A stretch of 64,000 bases of DNA from Diphasiastrum complanatum (GCA_029204225.1 CM055100.1:6035409-6099408), one strand, 5' to 3'. Numbered from the stretch's first letter, positions 21,311 to 33,796 are shown. Numbers and translations: made by a program. The notes: generated by a model not told the origin, from the letters alone.

Positions 21311-24300
21311 GTCTTGACTTGCAATAGTTCGTTCACACGGACAGAGATGTTTCATCATTGTCAGTTACTTCAGAGCATTCTTTCCACTTCTTTGATTGAG
21401 CATGATTTATGACACTCCAAGGAGAGGAGAGTAAGTTCTAATCAGATCACCACTTATTGAACTATTGAGGCCACCTTTAATGATCTGTCTTATTTTCTCC
21501 ATTGAGTGAAGTCTATAGTAGATACTTTACTATTGTGTCCTTCTAAGTTGAAATTTGAGTCCTTTATCCAGCTTTTCAATTCTGTTCATCCTTCTCTCTG
21601 CGTACGTTGCCAAGATGGTGGCAACAGGCCACTAGCTAGGTGCAGTGACCGCAAGTCTAACGTATAAAGCTATGCAATATGATGGCAGCCCAGGTCGCAA
21701 TTCCAATGCAGCTGGAAATATGGCGGTGGTCAGCGACGCAGGACATGACAATATTCCAGATTCCAGAATTGGAGAAAGTAGTCTCTACAGTGTACGCATA
21801 AAACGGGAAATACATTGGCTTTTTGAATGATTCGCAACTAGTCGTGACTGACAATTGATGTATGGGTTGTTAAGCAAATACACTAAACCTGTCGGTATAG
21901 TTCCAACTTGAATGCATACGTTTATAATCCCAGTTTACATCTCGGGCCAGAGTCCTAAGTTCTAACTCCTAAGTCCACTGTCCAGAGACTGCAGACTAGA
22001 CTTATGGTCACTCAACTCTTGAAAATTGATACCTTCAGGTGAGATGTCCAAGTCGATCCATGTGTCTGAAGTTTTAAATAGTAGGTAAGAGTGATTCCAT
22101 TTGCAACCTGATCCGTGATGTCCAGGCTCCAGCGTCTCGATAGGGATGGATGCCATCAAATCTAGCGTGGCCGTGAGATTCTATTGGGAAAATTGTCATC
22201 CCCAGAGACCATTGTACCTTGATTGGTGATACTCTTCATAAGTAAATGCCGGTGACGGTGGGCATGCAACCACGAGTCGTTTTGTACTTTTAAAAACGAC
22301 TATTCCAAACATTCAAGCTTGAACCATTATCGGGAATGCGTCGATGCGAGAACAGGTCACATAGAAAGGATAACACTCACTTTTCACTTGTTTCTGTAAT
22401 TTCTCAGTATGAGATGATAAAATGATACAACTTTTCTCTGCCAGACATGTCTGTAACAGGTGTTGAGGGAGGCGTAACGTCCTTCTACTATGCCATGTTT
22501 GATTGCTCAGAAGCGACTAGTGCTCAGCAATCACCTATCCTGAGTACAAAGTACTAAGGTAGTGACCCTGGCCCCCGTGATAGCGTTTTTGTACTCACCT
22601 TGGCTGACTCTGTCTCAGACGGGACCCGAGCACGCTGTGGCATGACAGCGAAGAATGGAAGCCTGTGCAAGCCTCGGTTTTGTATCAGAAAAAGTCTATC
22701 TGCCATATCTAACAAATGAAAAAGACCACATAATACAGTACCAACATAGACGCCACTAGTGAAATCAGCTATGCTTGATATCACACACACTGTACAATGC
22801 AAACTGCATGATTTCGCAGAGCATGACGGGCCAGAGGCCACGGTTTCATGTCAGCGCACTCTGACTTGATCTGCTCTGAATTTCGACTGATGAAATTTGC
22901 CACATATGATGCGATTTTGTGAACATTACGGGACTACTAATTTTCACGCATATGATGTAATTCTGTGAAGATTACTAAGTAGTAAAGTACTGAATTTTGA
23001 TCCTATATTTTATAACTTGCTGTCACAAAGCGACCCCCTATTCCATTTTTGAGGACGTTCTTGTTGCTGGAGAGTATATAGAACTACTATTTTTATCCAC
23101 ATGATTAATTAACTAGTGGTTGTTATATTTAACTTTGGCAATGCCATTTAGGGATATAAGCTCTTTAGATGTCACTACATAGTGGTTGAGATTTGAGCCT
23201 CCACTAGTGGCAATCAACAACTTTACCCGTACACCCACTCCCCTGGTTGGGATTTGAGCCTCCATCGGTGGCAATCAACAACTCTACCCGTACACCCACT
23301 CGATTGCGATGGACATATAAACCTACTATTGACCAACATATTACTTTAATTTGGTCACTGCCACCAATGATGGAGTCAGCTAAGAGCAACAATTTCTTGC
23401 AACAACTATATGCATATGAAGTCTTAACTCTTAACCAACTCACCACTTTTTGTAGGAAGACACAAACCATGAATCAATAGTTAGAGTATATGATGAACCA
23501 CAGACCCAACATTACAATCTTAATATTATGACTACATTAAAATATTCAATTTGTGTATGCATCAATTATAGTATATGCGCTTATCCACTAAATTATGGAC
23601 ACTAGCACCTTCTTTTACTAGCACCATTTGGTTATAGTTGAGCTCCACCTAATTGTCTAATCACTAACTCACTCATGAATAATTTGTTTGAGACTTTAGT
23701 GCTAAGGCAATAGCCGGTTTCCGATTGCACAATTCTCTACGGTGCTTGCGAAAACAACCTAACACAAAACCTAACAGAATAAATTTAGTAGGCTTTTGAG
23801 CAACTCACAGTTCAAAAGCCTATTGGTTTCATAATGATCAGGCATAAAGTAAAATTTTGAGAAGCCTCAAACACTTTTATACAATCTTTTTTTCGTGTAG
23901 ATTCCATTTTGACGTGATGCAATAACCAACATCAAAATGTTTGCTTTGCATATTTCAATTTATAGTAAACTTCTATTTACAATGTGAAAATATTTCTATG
24001 GTCTACATGGTTTTATAAGAGACTAAAATAGCCTCCACCTTAGTAAAACTTTATCATGGGTCAAGCAAAAAATGTACTAGAGCCTAGAGTCAATTTAATT
24101 ATGTATAATTTTAAGCTAAAACCATTTTATTACCAATTTATATGAGGATATCAAAGTCCATGCAAGCAGGATCAATGTCAAGTCTGGTGGAGTGAGTGGA
24201 TATATGAGACATAGAAATATGCATAACCTCCACATTCCTCGGTGTGTAGTCACTAGTGACCTCATCAATAAGATCATCAACTAGATCTTTGTCCAATGCC

Positions 24301-24468
24301 AAAGATGATCCAAAATCGATATTTCTTATTTTGTTGATAAGATTATCAATTGTGCAAGTGGTTGACACCAATGTGCTATTTTGCAAGAGAGAAAAAGTAT
24401 ACATGCGGTAGTCTTTTTTTGAAAAAATTATTTGTTTTTCAATTTTTTTTGTTTTCACTACTTAATTG
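21311..24468. other. intergenic sequence, no gene recognised
   Basis: About 3.1 kb with only short, unconvincing open frames on both strands (longest about 106 codons at 24138-24458, minus). GC rises slightly at 22550-22850, but I see no domain. The pentamer AATTG at 24464-24468 is the left target-site copy of element H. Confidence 0.5.
23184..23305 (-). repeat. 61-bp tandem pair with tRNA-like B-box
   Basis: The two units 23184-23244 and 23245-23305 are nearly identical. On the minus strand each contains GGCTCAAATCCCAACC, close to the tRNA/SINE B-box (GGTTCAAATCC), preceded by GGGTGTACGGGTAGAG, which could pass for a degenerate A-box. This may be a relic of a tRNA-derived SINE head; no complete tRNA fold is claimed. 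Confidence 0.4.
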
Positions 24469-24656
24469 TGTTGTGTCGTCAGTGTAGCATAGGGGTCCGT
24501 CACTAGGAGCGGCAACCTCGCCTGCACCTGCATAGCAAGAAGAGAGATGGAGAGGAGAGAGAGGCGAAAGAGAGTCGAGAGAGGGAGAGAGAAAACGCCT
24601 AGGTTGAGAAAGGCTTTGGGGGCTCGAGCGCCTACCCAAAGCTATTCTATCCCAAC

Positions 24657-24739
<83 letters not shown>

Positions 24740-25226
24740 TGGAGAAACCAAGAGAGTTTTATTAGAATGAGAATGGAAGATGATACAATACAAAGGAAAT
24801 GGCTCTCTTTTATAGATTTTAGAGGTGAGCCTCCTTCACTCTCATTGGCCACTTCATTGAGGCAAGGATTCTAATCCAAGTCTTTAAAATAAACACAACT
24901 TAAATCTATTGGTGCTAAGAAAGCACAAGGGCACTCACATGATTCATGTGAGTTTTAAGTTGGACCTTTTTAGCTTTTTTATTTGCAACTTGACTTAGGA
25001 CCTCTAATGTCATTTTAGAGTTTTAAGCCCCTAGTCTCTTATTCCTAGAAATTACAACTTGTTTCTTGTGCTGAGTTGGGCTTACACGTGCAGGATGCCA
25101 GTGCCCTCACACTTATTACCCTACTTACAATGTATTGTGGCGGGGCCCACTAGGTAAGGCTTGGCCAACAGTATTTTAAGTGGTGGGACCCACTTGTTTA
25201 TAACTGTGCAGGAAATACCGACAACA
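24469..25226 (-). repeat. 3' LTR of H
   Basis: 758 bp. It contains a (GA)n run at about 24659-24733 and extra sequence around 24560-24650 and 25150-25200 missing from the other LTR. Its outer end touches the AATTG duplication. Confidence 0.88.
24659..24733. repeat. (GA)n microsatellite inside H 3' LTR
   Basis: About 37 uninterrupted AG dinucleotides, at the same LTR position as the longer run at 29516-29604. Confidence 0.95.
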
Positions 25227-25413
25227 GGGTCCACGGCCCAAAGTAGTGTCGGTCCCTCGGCACTAGGCTGGAACTGTCGTGAAGGGGCGCTATTGTCGGT
25301 TCTTTTATTACTGGGACATGGCTACTTCAGGAAAAGCGTGGATAGAATTCGCTTACGTAAAACATGAGGCTTTATTAGTGGATGATCAGCAAGAACTGGG
25401 ACTTGCCAGATTT

Positions 25414-27250
25414 TCAATAATACCCATAAGGGTCTGGTGGCCATTCCGGATAACCTTGTTCGTCAACAATTGGGTAGTTGAGGCATTCCATCAGAGTATC
25501 CCAAGATAAAACTGGATCCTCATAGATTGGTGCAACTGGTCCCAACATCATGGACTCCCCCAAATCATAATGTGGATATGACATGCTTGCTTGACTCTCT
25601 TGTCTATCCAGGTATTCATGGTATGGCATAGCCTAAAGACTTTCCTCAGCAGTCAATATCAAAGATCTAGGACAAGGCTTTGTCATTGTAGGTGCTGGTG
25701 CTTGCTGTACTGGAGGCCTATTTGGGCTTGGATTCCCTGGATTTGGCCTTTGAATAATGGATATACCCGGATTTGGCGTTGGTTTGGGCTGTTGCATTAT
25801 GGAACAATGAGACTTTGGTTGAATCTTGCTCGTTGAGGGACAATCATCAACTTTAGTCTTCTCTTGATCATTGCACTTCACCGTTGAAGGTTGCGTGATG
25901 GCCCTTTTCCTTGGATCTTGTGCTGAATTGTCTTCAAGTTGCCCTGTTGACGCTAGTCCCCTTTGTACTTCATCACTAAGAATTCTTTGCAGTGATTGTG
26001 CCAAGAGACTTGGTAAAATCCGTTGGACTTCATCGAATGCCAATTTCTTGACTTCCTCAATTACTATTGGCATGATGGATTCTACCATCTCTGTCTTCTG
26101 TGATGGTTTTACTTGTTTTCCCGAGAGTATCTTTGCGTACTTTGGGACTTTTGCCAGATTGTCTTCGTCATCACTCGCTTCATAACCCGGTGGCACTAAG
26201 ATTTTTCTTTTATAGTGCGTTCGAGGTGGGGGGGGTCACCACAAGTGCATGTCGGTCTACGTAGGCCACATGCCTCCTGGCTATTTGTGGATTTCTCATC
26301 AGGCAATCTCGGCATGGATGATTAACTCTGCATTGTGAACATGAGGGATCCAATGTTGATGATCCCCTCGATGTGGACATTCAGCACGGCGGTGTTTCCC
26401 TCCGCATCCATAGCATCTTACCGAGTGCAATACACCATCGCCTCTAAGTTGATAAACATACACTGGTAATAGATTTCCCTTAGGATCTCCCACAAAGTAG
26501 ACTGGTAGGCTCTTATGGTCCTCCATGGAGTTCGGTGACATGCAAGAGGATATAACCAAAACTTCTACCTTGCCACTGTTTGTTGAAGAAATTCATGATT
26601 TAGGTGGGTTTATCTGACATCCATCCTTTAGATGAGCTCCTTGTTGGCTTGATTCTGCTTCTGACCGTTGAACCGCTGGATCTGGTTGTCGGGCCTTCTG
26701 CTCCACCTTTGGTCCATCATTTTGAGGATTCTTGATTGGACATCTTGCACTCGGATGATTTCCAAAACAATATGTACATTCGTCCTTTTCAAAAAACTTA
26801 ATAGAGCGAGCATAAGCTTGCTGACAACTTGAAGTGCAAGGTTCTTGGTCTTCTGTTGCACTTGATCTGCTTGACCTTGCTGCACTTTGTTGCCTTGCAT
26901 GGGGTTCCATTCTTGTTGGATCATCACTCGTTGTTGACCTTTGTTGCTCTGATTCCCCATCTGGATAGGGAAAATCCTTCTTCCCGAGTGAGATTTCCAT
27001 CAAGGAAGCATCCTTACAAAATTGTGCAAGCGACACATAGGATGCTAACTCTTCCATACCAGATCTGATCCTTTTGAGAAGTCTGGCATAGTATTTTGCC
27101 ATGATGATCTGTTGGAAAACCGGGGGGTCACAATCCTTCACTAGATGATAGATCTAATAGGTGTAGTCTCAGATTGTTTTAGCAGGGAACTTTTTTAATT
27201 TCGATAATCCTACAAGGGCAGTCTCCATAGTTCAGCACTAGTCATCGCAA
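25414..27250 (-). pseudogene. gag-like ORF of H with two zinc knuckles
   Basis: The minus-strand order is KQFTNQLLCDD (near 27250), KLKKFPAKTI, stops, and a 182-codon frame (27141-26593) with AKYYARLLKRIRSGMEELAS and knuckle CTYCFGNHPSARC. Next is an 86-codon frame (26559-26299) with knuckle CYGCGGKHRRAEC. A 187-codon frame (26196-25633) follows: acidic start, then helical, then Pro/Gln-rich. A short acidic-Tyr-rich tail runs to 25414. Both knuckles are C-x2-C-x3-H-x4-C. I infer a nucleocapsid-type RNA-binding Gag; the capsid part is barely recognisable. Frameshifts and stops prevent a single product. Confidence 0.65.
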
Positions 27251-27749
27251 AGTAGCTGGTTGGTGAATTGCTTCAAGGTTTGCTCAATGACTCTGGTGTT
27301 CCAACCTCTTCTTCTTTTTTGTGGGAGATGGAAAAGAAAAAAAAGAGAGAAGAAAATCGGTAAACGGTGGATCAGTACGGATGAGAATAGAGACAGAAAT
27401 GGATTTATCTAGCAGAGATGGAGATAGAAGATGGAATAGAGATGGGACAGAAGAATGATGGATGGATAGTGGTTGATGCGGAGGGAATTGATCGGCTTGA
27501 TCTGAGGTTCATTCACTTGATTCAGTCCAGGGATGTTGGATCTTGATGGATAATGTGACTGCAACCTAGATTTGACAAGATCTGATCAGTTTCAGCTGGG
27601 TAATAGTGTGATTCTAGCCCTTTTTCATGTTTTTTTTTTTTTTTTGAGATTTCTTCAGACCCGAGTGAATCAAACCCTCAACCTTCCTACAGTAGCTGTA
27701 TGTGGACCATTTCTAGACAATGTGAGAGAGTTCTTGATGGACAGATTTG

Positions 27750-28895
27750 TCATGACCTTGAAAAAACTCAGTTTTTTGGCACTTTTTGGAACTTTTTCTT
27801 AGATATTTGAAAATATAACCATTGGATCTTTACAAAAATCTCACAGGAGCCATATCTAGATTATATCTATCCATTAAACTCTTTGCGAAGGTTACTTCCT
27901 AGCAAATTTTAAAAACTCATGGAAAAAGTGCCATTTTTTGAGGTCTTTTTGCAAAATTTTAAGTTTTTCTAGGAATAAACCCTCTCAGATTGGTATACAC
28001 TTGCATCTGAGTCAGATTCACCTGCTCACCAAGCTTCAAGAGTTACTTCCCAAGGAAACCCAAAAAAATCTTGAAAAACGTGCATTTTTTGGGGTTTTTT
28101 GACAAAATTTTATGATTTTCTGGGAAAAAACCCTCGCAAACTAGTATGAACTTGTATCTCAGTCAGATTAAGCTGCTCACCAAGCTGTGAGAGTTACTTC
28201 TCAAGGAAACTCAAAAGAATCTTGAAAAAAATGCATTTTTTTGGGGTTTTTTTGCAAAATTTTAGGATTTTCTGGGAATAAACCCTTGCAGACTGGTAGG
28301 CACTTGTATCTCAGTTAGATTCCACTGCTCACCAGGCTGCAAGAGTTACTTCTGAAGGAAACTTTAAAAAAATCTTGAAAAAAGTACATTTTTGCAAAAT
28401 TTTAGAATTTTTTGGGAACAAACCCTTGCAGACAGGTATGCACTTGTATCTCAGTCAGATTCAGCTGCTCACCAAGCTGCAAAAGTTACTTTCCAAGGAA
28501 ACTCAAAAACTCTTGAAAAAAGTGCATTTTTTGGAGGTTTTTTAAATTTTAGGATTTTCTGGGAACAAACCCTCGGAAACTGGTATGCACTTGTATCTCA
28601 GTCAGATTCAGCTGCTCACCAAGCTGCAAGAGTTACTTCTCAAGGAAACTCAAAAAATCTTGAAAGAAGTGCATTTTTTTGTGGTTTTTTTGCAAAATTT
28701 TAGGATTTTCTGGGAACAAACCCTCGCAGACTGGTATGCACTTGTATCTCAGTCGGATTCAGTTGCTCGCCAAGCTGCAAGAGTTACTTCTCAAGGAAAC
28801 TCAAAAAATCTTAAAAAAACTACATTTTTTTGGGGTTTTTTGGCCAAGCTGCGAGAGTTACTTCCCAGGGAAACTCAAAAATTTACTGTCTAAGA
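27750..28895. repeat. tandem array, ~150-bp unit, in H leader
   Basis: The block GAGTTACTTCTCAAGGAAAC recurs at about 28036, 28188, 28339, 28481, 28629 and 28778, with spacings of roughly 141-152 bp, plus a shortened unit at 28855 and a degenerate one near 27890. Each unit also carries TTTTAGGATTTTCTGGGAA and CTTGTATCTCAGTCAGATTC. The plus-strand open frames here are by-products of the repeat. Confidence 0.88.
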
Positions 28896-29423
28896 AGGTT
28901 CTAGGCCACTTTTTGCTCTTGGGAACCTTCACAGGGGCACTTTTTTTGGGATCTAACTCTCGCAGACTTCTCTGTGTCCTTGTCTCAGTGAGATGGAACT
29001 TCAAAGAGCTCTGGGAAAGTTAGTTTTGAGTTTTGAATTTTTTTTTTTTTTCTTTTTACAAGGTTTTTTTGAATTTTTATGGGTTTTTCTCTGTTTTTTC
29101 AAAATCTATTGGGAAGTAACCTTCGCAGGCTTCTATACAGGTCTGGAACAGTACCCTGGAGCTGCTGCCAGTCATGCGAAGGTTAGTTTTTGCTGGTTTT
29201 TTAGAAATCAAAATCTGATGGGATTTTGGCTCTATTTTTCCCTCCAAAATTAGATTTTGAGCTTTTTTTCTGATTTTTATGGATTGACGAAAGGATTGGG
29301 TGCTTGGATCTGATCCTCCCACCCCACAATCTCTCCCTACAGTTGAAACAAACAAAAAAATCACAAAAAAAACGGCAAAAAGAAGAGATTAAGAAAACTA
29401 TGCGGCGAAGCGAGTGTGTGGCG

Positions 29424-29443
29424 CTCCCCGACAACGACGCCAA
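29424..29443 (-). other. primer-binding site of H
   Basis: On the minus strand TTGGCGTCGTTGTCGGGGAG immediately follows the LTR end CCCAACA. It resembles the tRNA-Asp complement common in plant gypsy elements and fixes the element's orientation as minus. Confidence 0.75.
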
Positions 29444-29512
29444 TGTTGGGTCGTCAGTGTAGCATAGGGGTCCGTCGCTGGGAGCGGCAACCTCGCCTGC
29501 ACCTGCATAGCA

Positions 29513-29610
<98 letters not shown>

Positions 29611-30054
29611 AACCAAGAGAGTTTTATTAGAATGAGAATGGAAGATGATACAATACAAAGGAAATGGCTCTCTCTTATAGATTTTAGAGGTGAGTCTCCT
29701 TCACTCTCATTGGCCACTTCATTGGGGCAAGGATTCTAATCCAAGCCTTTAAAATAAACACAACTTAAATCTATTGGTGCTAAGAAAGCACAACTTAAAT
29801 CTAATTCATGTGAGTTTTAAGTTGAACCCTTTTAGCTTTTTTATTTGCAACTTGACTTAGGACCTCTAATGTCATTTTAGAGTTTTAAGCCCCTAGTCTC
29901 TTATTCCTAGGAATTACAACTTGCTACTTGTGTTGGGTTGGGCTTACACGTGCAGGATGCTAGTGCCCTCGCACTTATTGCCCTACTTACAATGTACTAT
30001 GGCGGAGCCCACTAGGTAAGGCTTGGTATTACTGTGCAGGAAATACCCACAACA
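29444..30054 (-). repeat. 5' LTR of H
   Basis: 611 bp, same ends as the other copy. It has a (GA)n run at about 29516-29604 and lacks a block present near the end of the 3' copy. Confidence 0.88.
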
Positions 30055-30059
30055 AATTG

Positions 30060-30834
30060 TTAACTTCTTTTGGAAAAGACAGAAAAAAAAAAACAAAAAA
30101 AAAAAAAAACGAAGAAAAATGAGAAAAGTCTGATGAGCAAAAGTCAGAAATGTCATCAAATCAGCAAGTAGTCAAATTTTAATGAAAAAATGACTTGGGA
30201 AATTATTTTTTTGATCATTTTTTGCAAAAATTGTGTTAGAATTGTTCGCCGAGTTTTCAGAAGCAAGATCCACCTCAGATATACCCATTCTGAGTTGGAC
30301 AAACGTTCTTTTCACCAGTTACTACTTGTTTCTGACTTAGGCGAATGATCAACAATATGCCATTTTGGGAACCTTCATCGAGCACCTTACTCTTCTCAAA
30401 AACCTTCGCCGACATGCTAGATGGACTGAAAATGTCAAAATTAGATTGGCTATAGGTTTAGATCCTGAAAGTTGCATTTATGACAGTACTTGGGCGAAGG
30501 ATCCTCTTGGGCGAAGGTTCATCCTTCGCCAGACTTGGAAAACGTTCGCCAAATAGGTTCAGAAACACAAAAACCTTCGTCGAGATTTTTATAGTCTATT
30601 TTCACAGTACTGAACAAGCCTGTAAATTTTTGTTCAAAATTGATCAGCCAAACTAGTATTCAGTGTAATGGACCCTCCCAATACACCTATAAGTTGGCTA
30701 AATTCGATTCATTCCTCACTTGTGCTAGCGAAGCTCTTGTCAATTTTTCCAGCGACCAAAGCCTTTAACACTTTCTATACTGTTTTCTGATATACACTCG
30801 TGCCTATTACTTTCAGTTTCTGTTCTGTTCTATC
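30060..30834 (+). promoter_or_regulatory. leader of unit J with GGCGAAGG repeats and TATA-like box
   Basis: Non-coding. CCTTCGCC and its complement GGCGAAGG occur several times at 30400-30590, including a perfect hairpin GGCGAAGG-TTCAT-CCTTCGCC at 30510-30530. CACCTATAAGTTGG near 30688 is a possible TATA box. GCTAGCGAAGCTCTTG near 30725 is shared with 7381-7396. The ATG of the J ORF follows at 30835. Confidence 0.4.
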
Positions 30835-33709
30835 ATGTCTTCCACAGATACGTCTCAGTCACCACGTTACACTATCCATCGTGATGTCTCATCTGCAACG
30901 GATATCATGGTCCTTCCTAGCACAAGCATGGTCACTCAATGGATGACCCTTGCGGAGCCTCTGCTTACTGCAATGGGTATTCATGAGAGAGCCTTCTCGA
31001 GGAGAATCAGCATGGATTTTATCACTCTTGCCTTCAGTACTTGGAAGGAGGAGAAATCCAAATTTTAATTACTTTCCAGGGAGCCACACACAAGGTGCGT
31101 GTAATTGAGGCCGCCCTTGCTGCCATAGGGATAGCATCTGGTACCCAAGCCTTACCAAACCATAAGCAAGCCAAACAAGCTATTAAGCCTTATATCGACA
31201 TTACCAATGATCTGCACTGGACTAATGATGGCTATCTTCTAGAGGCCAATACTGATCCTGCCATTCAGGCTGCTGTTCAGTTCCTCAACAATTTCTTGAT
31301 GGTTGGCAACCTTAGGAAAGACCATATTACTTCCCAGATTTTGCATAGCATAGTTGAGTCTCACTCCAAGATAGCCAAGGCTCTTCTGAAACCATATAAC
31401 TGGTTCAAGACCGTCTTTGGAGAGCTCAAACGAGCCATCAAGAGCAATACCAAGCAGCAATTTGTTGCTGGCCCTATTTGTCACTCCTAGCAGCCTCCCA
31501 ACTTGAAAATAAAATCCATGGTTTTCGTATGGATTTCATGCTTTCTATCTATGAAGAAGCACCGGCAGAGTCATCTCAACAAGCATCCAGCTCACATGGT
31601 CGACATCGTCCACGCAGTGAGATCGTCATTCCTGACTCGCCTTCCGCGTCACGACATCATACTAGGCAAACATCTTTAGCTGCGCTTCCACCCCTGCTGC
31701 TATTCGCACTGAACTACCTATTCCCCCCGTCTCTGATGCTTCCCTCGCCTCTGCTTCCTCTCAAGGACAGTCTGTGACCATTGGGACTACCATTCCCATC
31801 ACAGCTGCCTAGGCCGTCTCAACCCCACACACAAGAGTTGTAACACCCAGTATTTCATGGACATGTTCGATGATTCCGACCTCCTTGGGGCCTCAGAAGT
31901 TTTTGTAATGCCCCAGAGTCCTGTGCCCTTTGAACTCCAATCCCTAGAAGAGGATTTGAACAGTTCCATGATACTACTACTGGTTTTGAAGACTCTTTTC
32001 AGATCAACCAGCAAGATCAAGTTGAAGCTGCACCAACCACAATTCGGGTCAGGCAAGCTTTCAAATCACCAAAGCAGTTCGACGTCACAATGTCTGAGGG
32101 ATATGAAGAAGAAATCCTCTTTGAAGAAGAAGAGTTACAGGCATCTGCTCCACGCCAACCAGGGACAGTACCACCAGGTCCTTCTGCTGCTTCCACCTCC
32201 ACAACAGTAAATTCTGGTGATGCTCTCGGTTTAGTCTCAAACCTTGCGCAAATGATCCAGTCTATGCTGGATAAGACAAAAGAAATGGAGCAGCGCATCT
32301 CAGATATGAGATCTGAGAATACACTCATTAGCCAGAAAGTGAATCAGCTGGACAAAGAATTGAAGATCGCCAAGCAACACGAAGCTAAGTCTGAAGTTGA
32401 GAAGAAGAAGACACAACAATTGGCTGATCGCCTAAAGAATTATGTCAATTCCTTGCAGAATGTCCTCACAACCGCCCAAGACCAAGTGGATAGGGCCATG
32501 CAGGATGCAAAGCAACAAGTGCAGCTGCTCCAGGGTCAACTGTAGATGGCTGATCACACATGTCTCCAAGGTGAATTGGATGCGACCACCCTTGAGTGTG
32601 ATGCATATATACAGACGCAAATATCTGATCATCCGATAAATCCGACGAAAATCGTGTATTTGTTTGGAAAGGTTGAAACCTATAAAGTGGCCCTTCAAGA
32701 ATTCCAAGGTCGCTTCGACATATTCAAGGGTGCAACTTCAACTGAGTTGGCAAAGGCCAAGGCAACCATCAACGAATATGAAAAGGCTGTCGCTCAGGTG
32801 TTGAAAGCCGGGCCTCCAATTCCAGTTCCGGTGATGCCGCAATTCTCCCCTCTGCACCAAGCTGACGCACCTATGGATACAGGGTTGGATTCAGGCATGG
32901 ACCAAGGTGGAGCCCCTAAAGTTGCAGAAGAATAGCCAGTTCCATAGGCAATGCACCCCAGGTCCATCTTCATCAAGGACCACAATTGTTCAGAAGACCA
33001 ATCAGCGTCGAGGACCAGATCTAGAGTTTTACAGCGCAACATCCTCATGAGTCCTCGCGTGGTGGTTGGGTCCTCAGTTTTAAAACCTCTGAATAGAGGC
33101 CGACAAAGAATTGGATAAAATACTCGCATTGGGAGAGCAGCCAGCTTGGAGAGTTAAAGTTTTTGAGAAAACTCTGAAATCCATCAAGAGTTATGTGGCC
33201 AGCCCTCGCCAATTGCGCGTAGATCCATATTACGTACCAATGTCGTGCAGGAATAAGTGGAAGGATTTGGGATTGGCCATGGACAAAATTACTATCCATA
33301 TGCCAAACTGGCCAATCATCCACCAATCTTACAGTTGGAAAATTTTAGTAGATTTTCATCGGGCACTACAAGCATACCAACGGGAGTATATACACTCTCT
33401 CGATCCGACAGTGAGGCAATCAGCGCTCTTTGCAAAAGATTTGACTCTATTGACATCCGTGGCAACGCGATGGGATGATTGCCTTTCTCCTTTGCATTTG
33501 ATCTGAATAAGCCAATGGCGTTAGAGAGCATTAAGGATCAGTTGTCGGTGGCTATATTGTATTTCTGTGCCGCAATGATGGGAGGCTCCTGGGAATCTCG
33601 ATTCACAGCCTGGACAACTTCAAAGTGGATCGTTGGAGCCCACCGTTGTTTTTTCCCGCACAATTTAGATTTCAGCACTGCCCGACTCGATTTCATGGAG
33701 AAGGTGTAG
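30835..33709 (+). pseudogene. unknown long ORF of unit J, broken
   Basis: At least five consecutive plus-strand frames read as parts of one protein of perhaps 900-950 residues: 30835-31068, 31041-31490, 31478-31777, 32090-32935 (TAG at 32543-32545) and 33111-33709. The first part is helical and globular (SMVTQWMTLAEPLLTAMGIH, YIDITNDLHWTNDGYLLEAN, LKPYNWFKTVFGELKRAI), then Ser/Pro-rich. 32230-32545 is a clear coiled coil (MIQSMLDKTKEMEQRISDMR … LADRLKNYVNSLQNV), and the end is again globular (VDPYYVPMSCRNKWKDLG). I do not recognise the family and see no gag, protease or pol motif. The polypurine tract and LTR start just after it suggest it is carried by a retroelement. Confidence 0.5.
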
Positions 33710-33796
33710 TATCATTTAATAAAGATTCGACGTGAAGCAAATAAAAGCCCACAGTAACTGCATCATGGGAGCGCCACCAGTTTTGGTGGGGGATAT

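Larger units (their letters stand above)
24469..30054 (-). mobile_element. complete gag-only gypsy-like element H
   Basis: 5586 bp bounded by a perfect duplication AATTG (24464-24468 and 30055-30059). The LTRs are 29444-30054 (5' on the minus strand) and 24469-25226 (3'), both TGTTG...CAACA in the plus-strand text. The primer site TTGGCGTCGTTGTCGGGGAG lies just inside the 5' LTR (29443-29424, minus), the type usually assigned to tRNA-Asp in plant gypsy elements. Reading on, there is a leader with a ~150-bp tandem array, then a broken gag-like region with two zinc knuckles, then the 3' LTR. There is no protease, RT, RNase H or integrase. This fits the gag-bearing non-autonomous elements called TR-GAG. 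The LTRs differ by a ~150-bp indel and by the length of an internal GA run. Confidence 0.88.

Noticed and set aside
22554-22841. 95-codon minus-strand frame in a slightly GC-richer stretch
   Set aside because: No domain, no family resemblance and no supporting splice or element context.
23184-23305. A functional tRNA gene
   Set aside because: Only B-box-like similarity; no full cloverleaf could be drawn by eye.
24138-24458. 106-codon minus-strand frame beside element H
   Set aside because: Low-complexity flanks and no recognisable motif; length within chance for this window.
28392-29023. Open plus-strand frames of about 100 codons with repeated FRIFWEQTLADWYALVSQ
   Set aside because: They follow the ~150-bp tandem repeat and lie antisense to the direction fixed by the primer site of H; they are by-products of the repeat.
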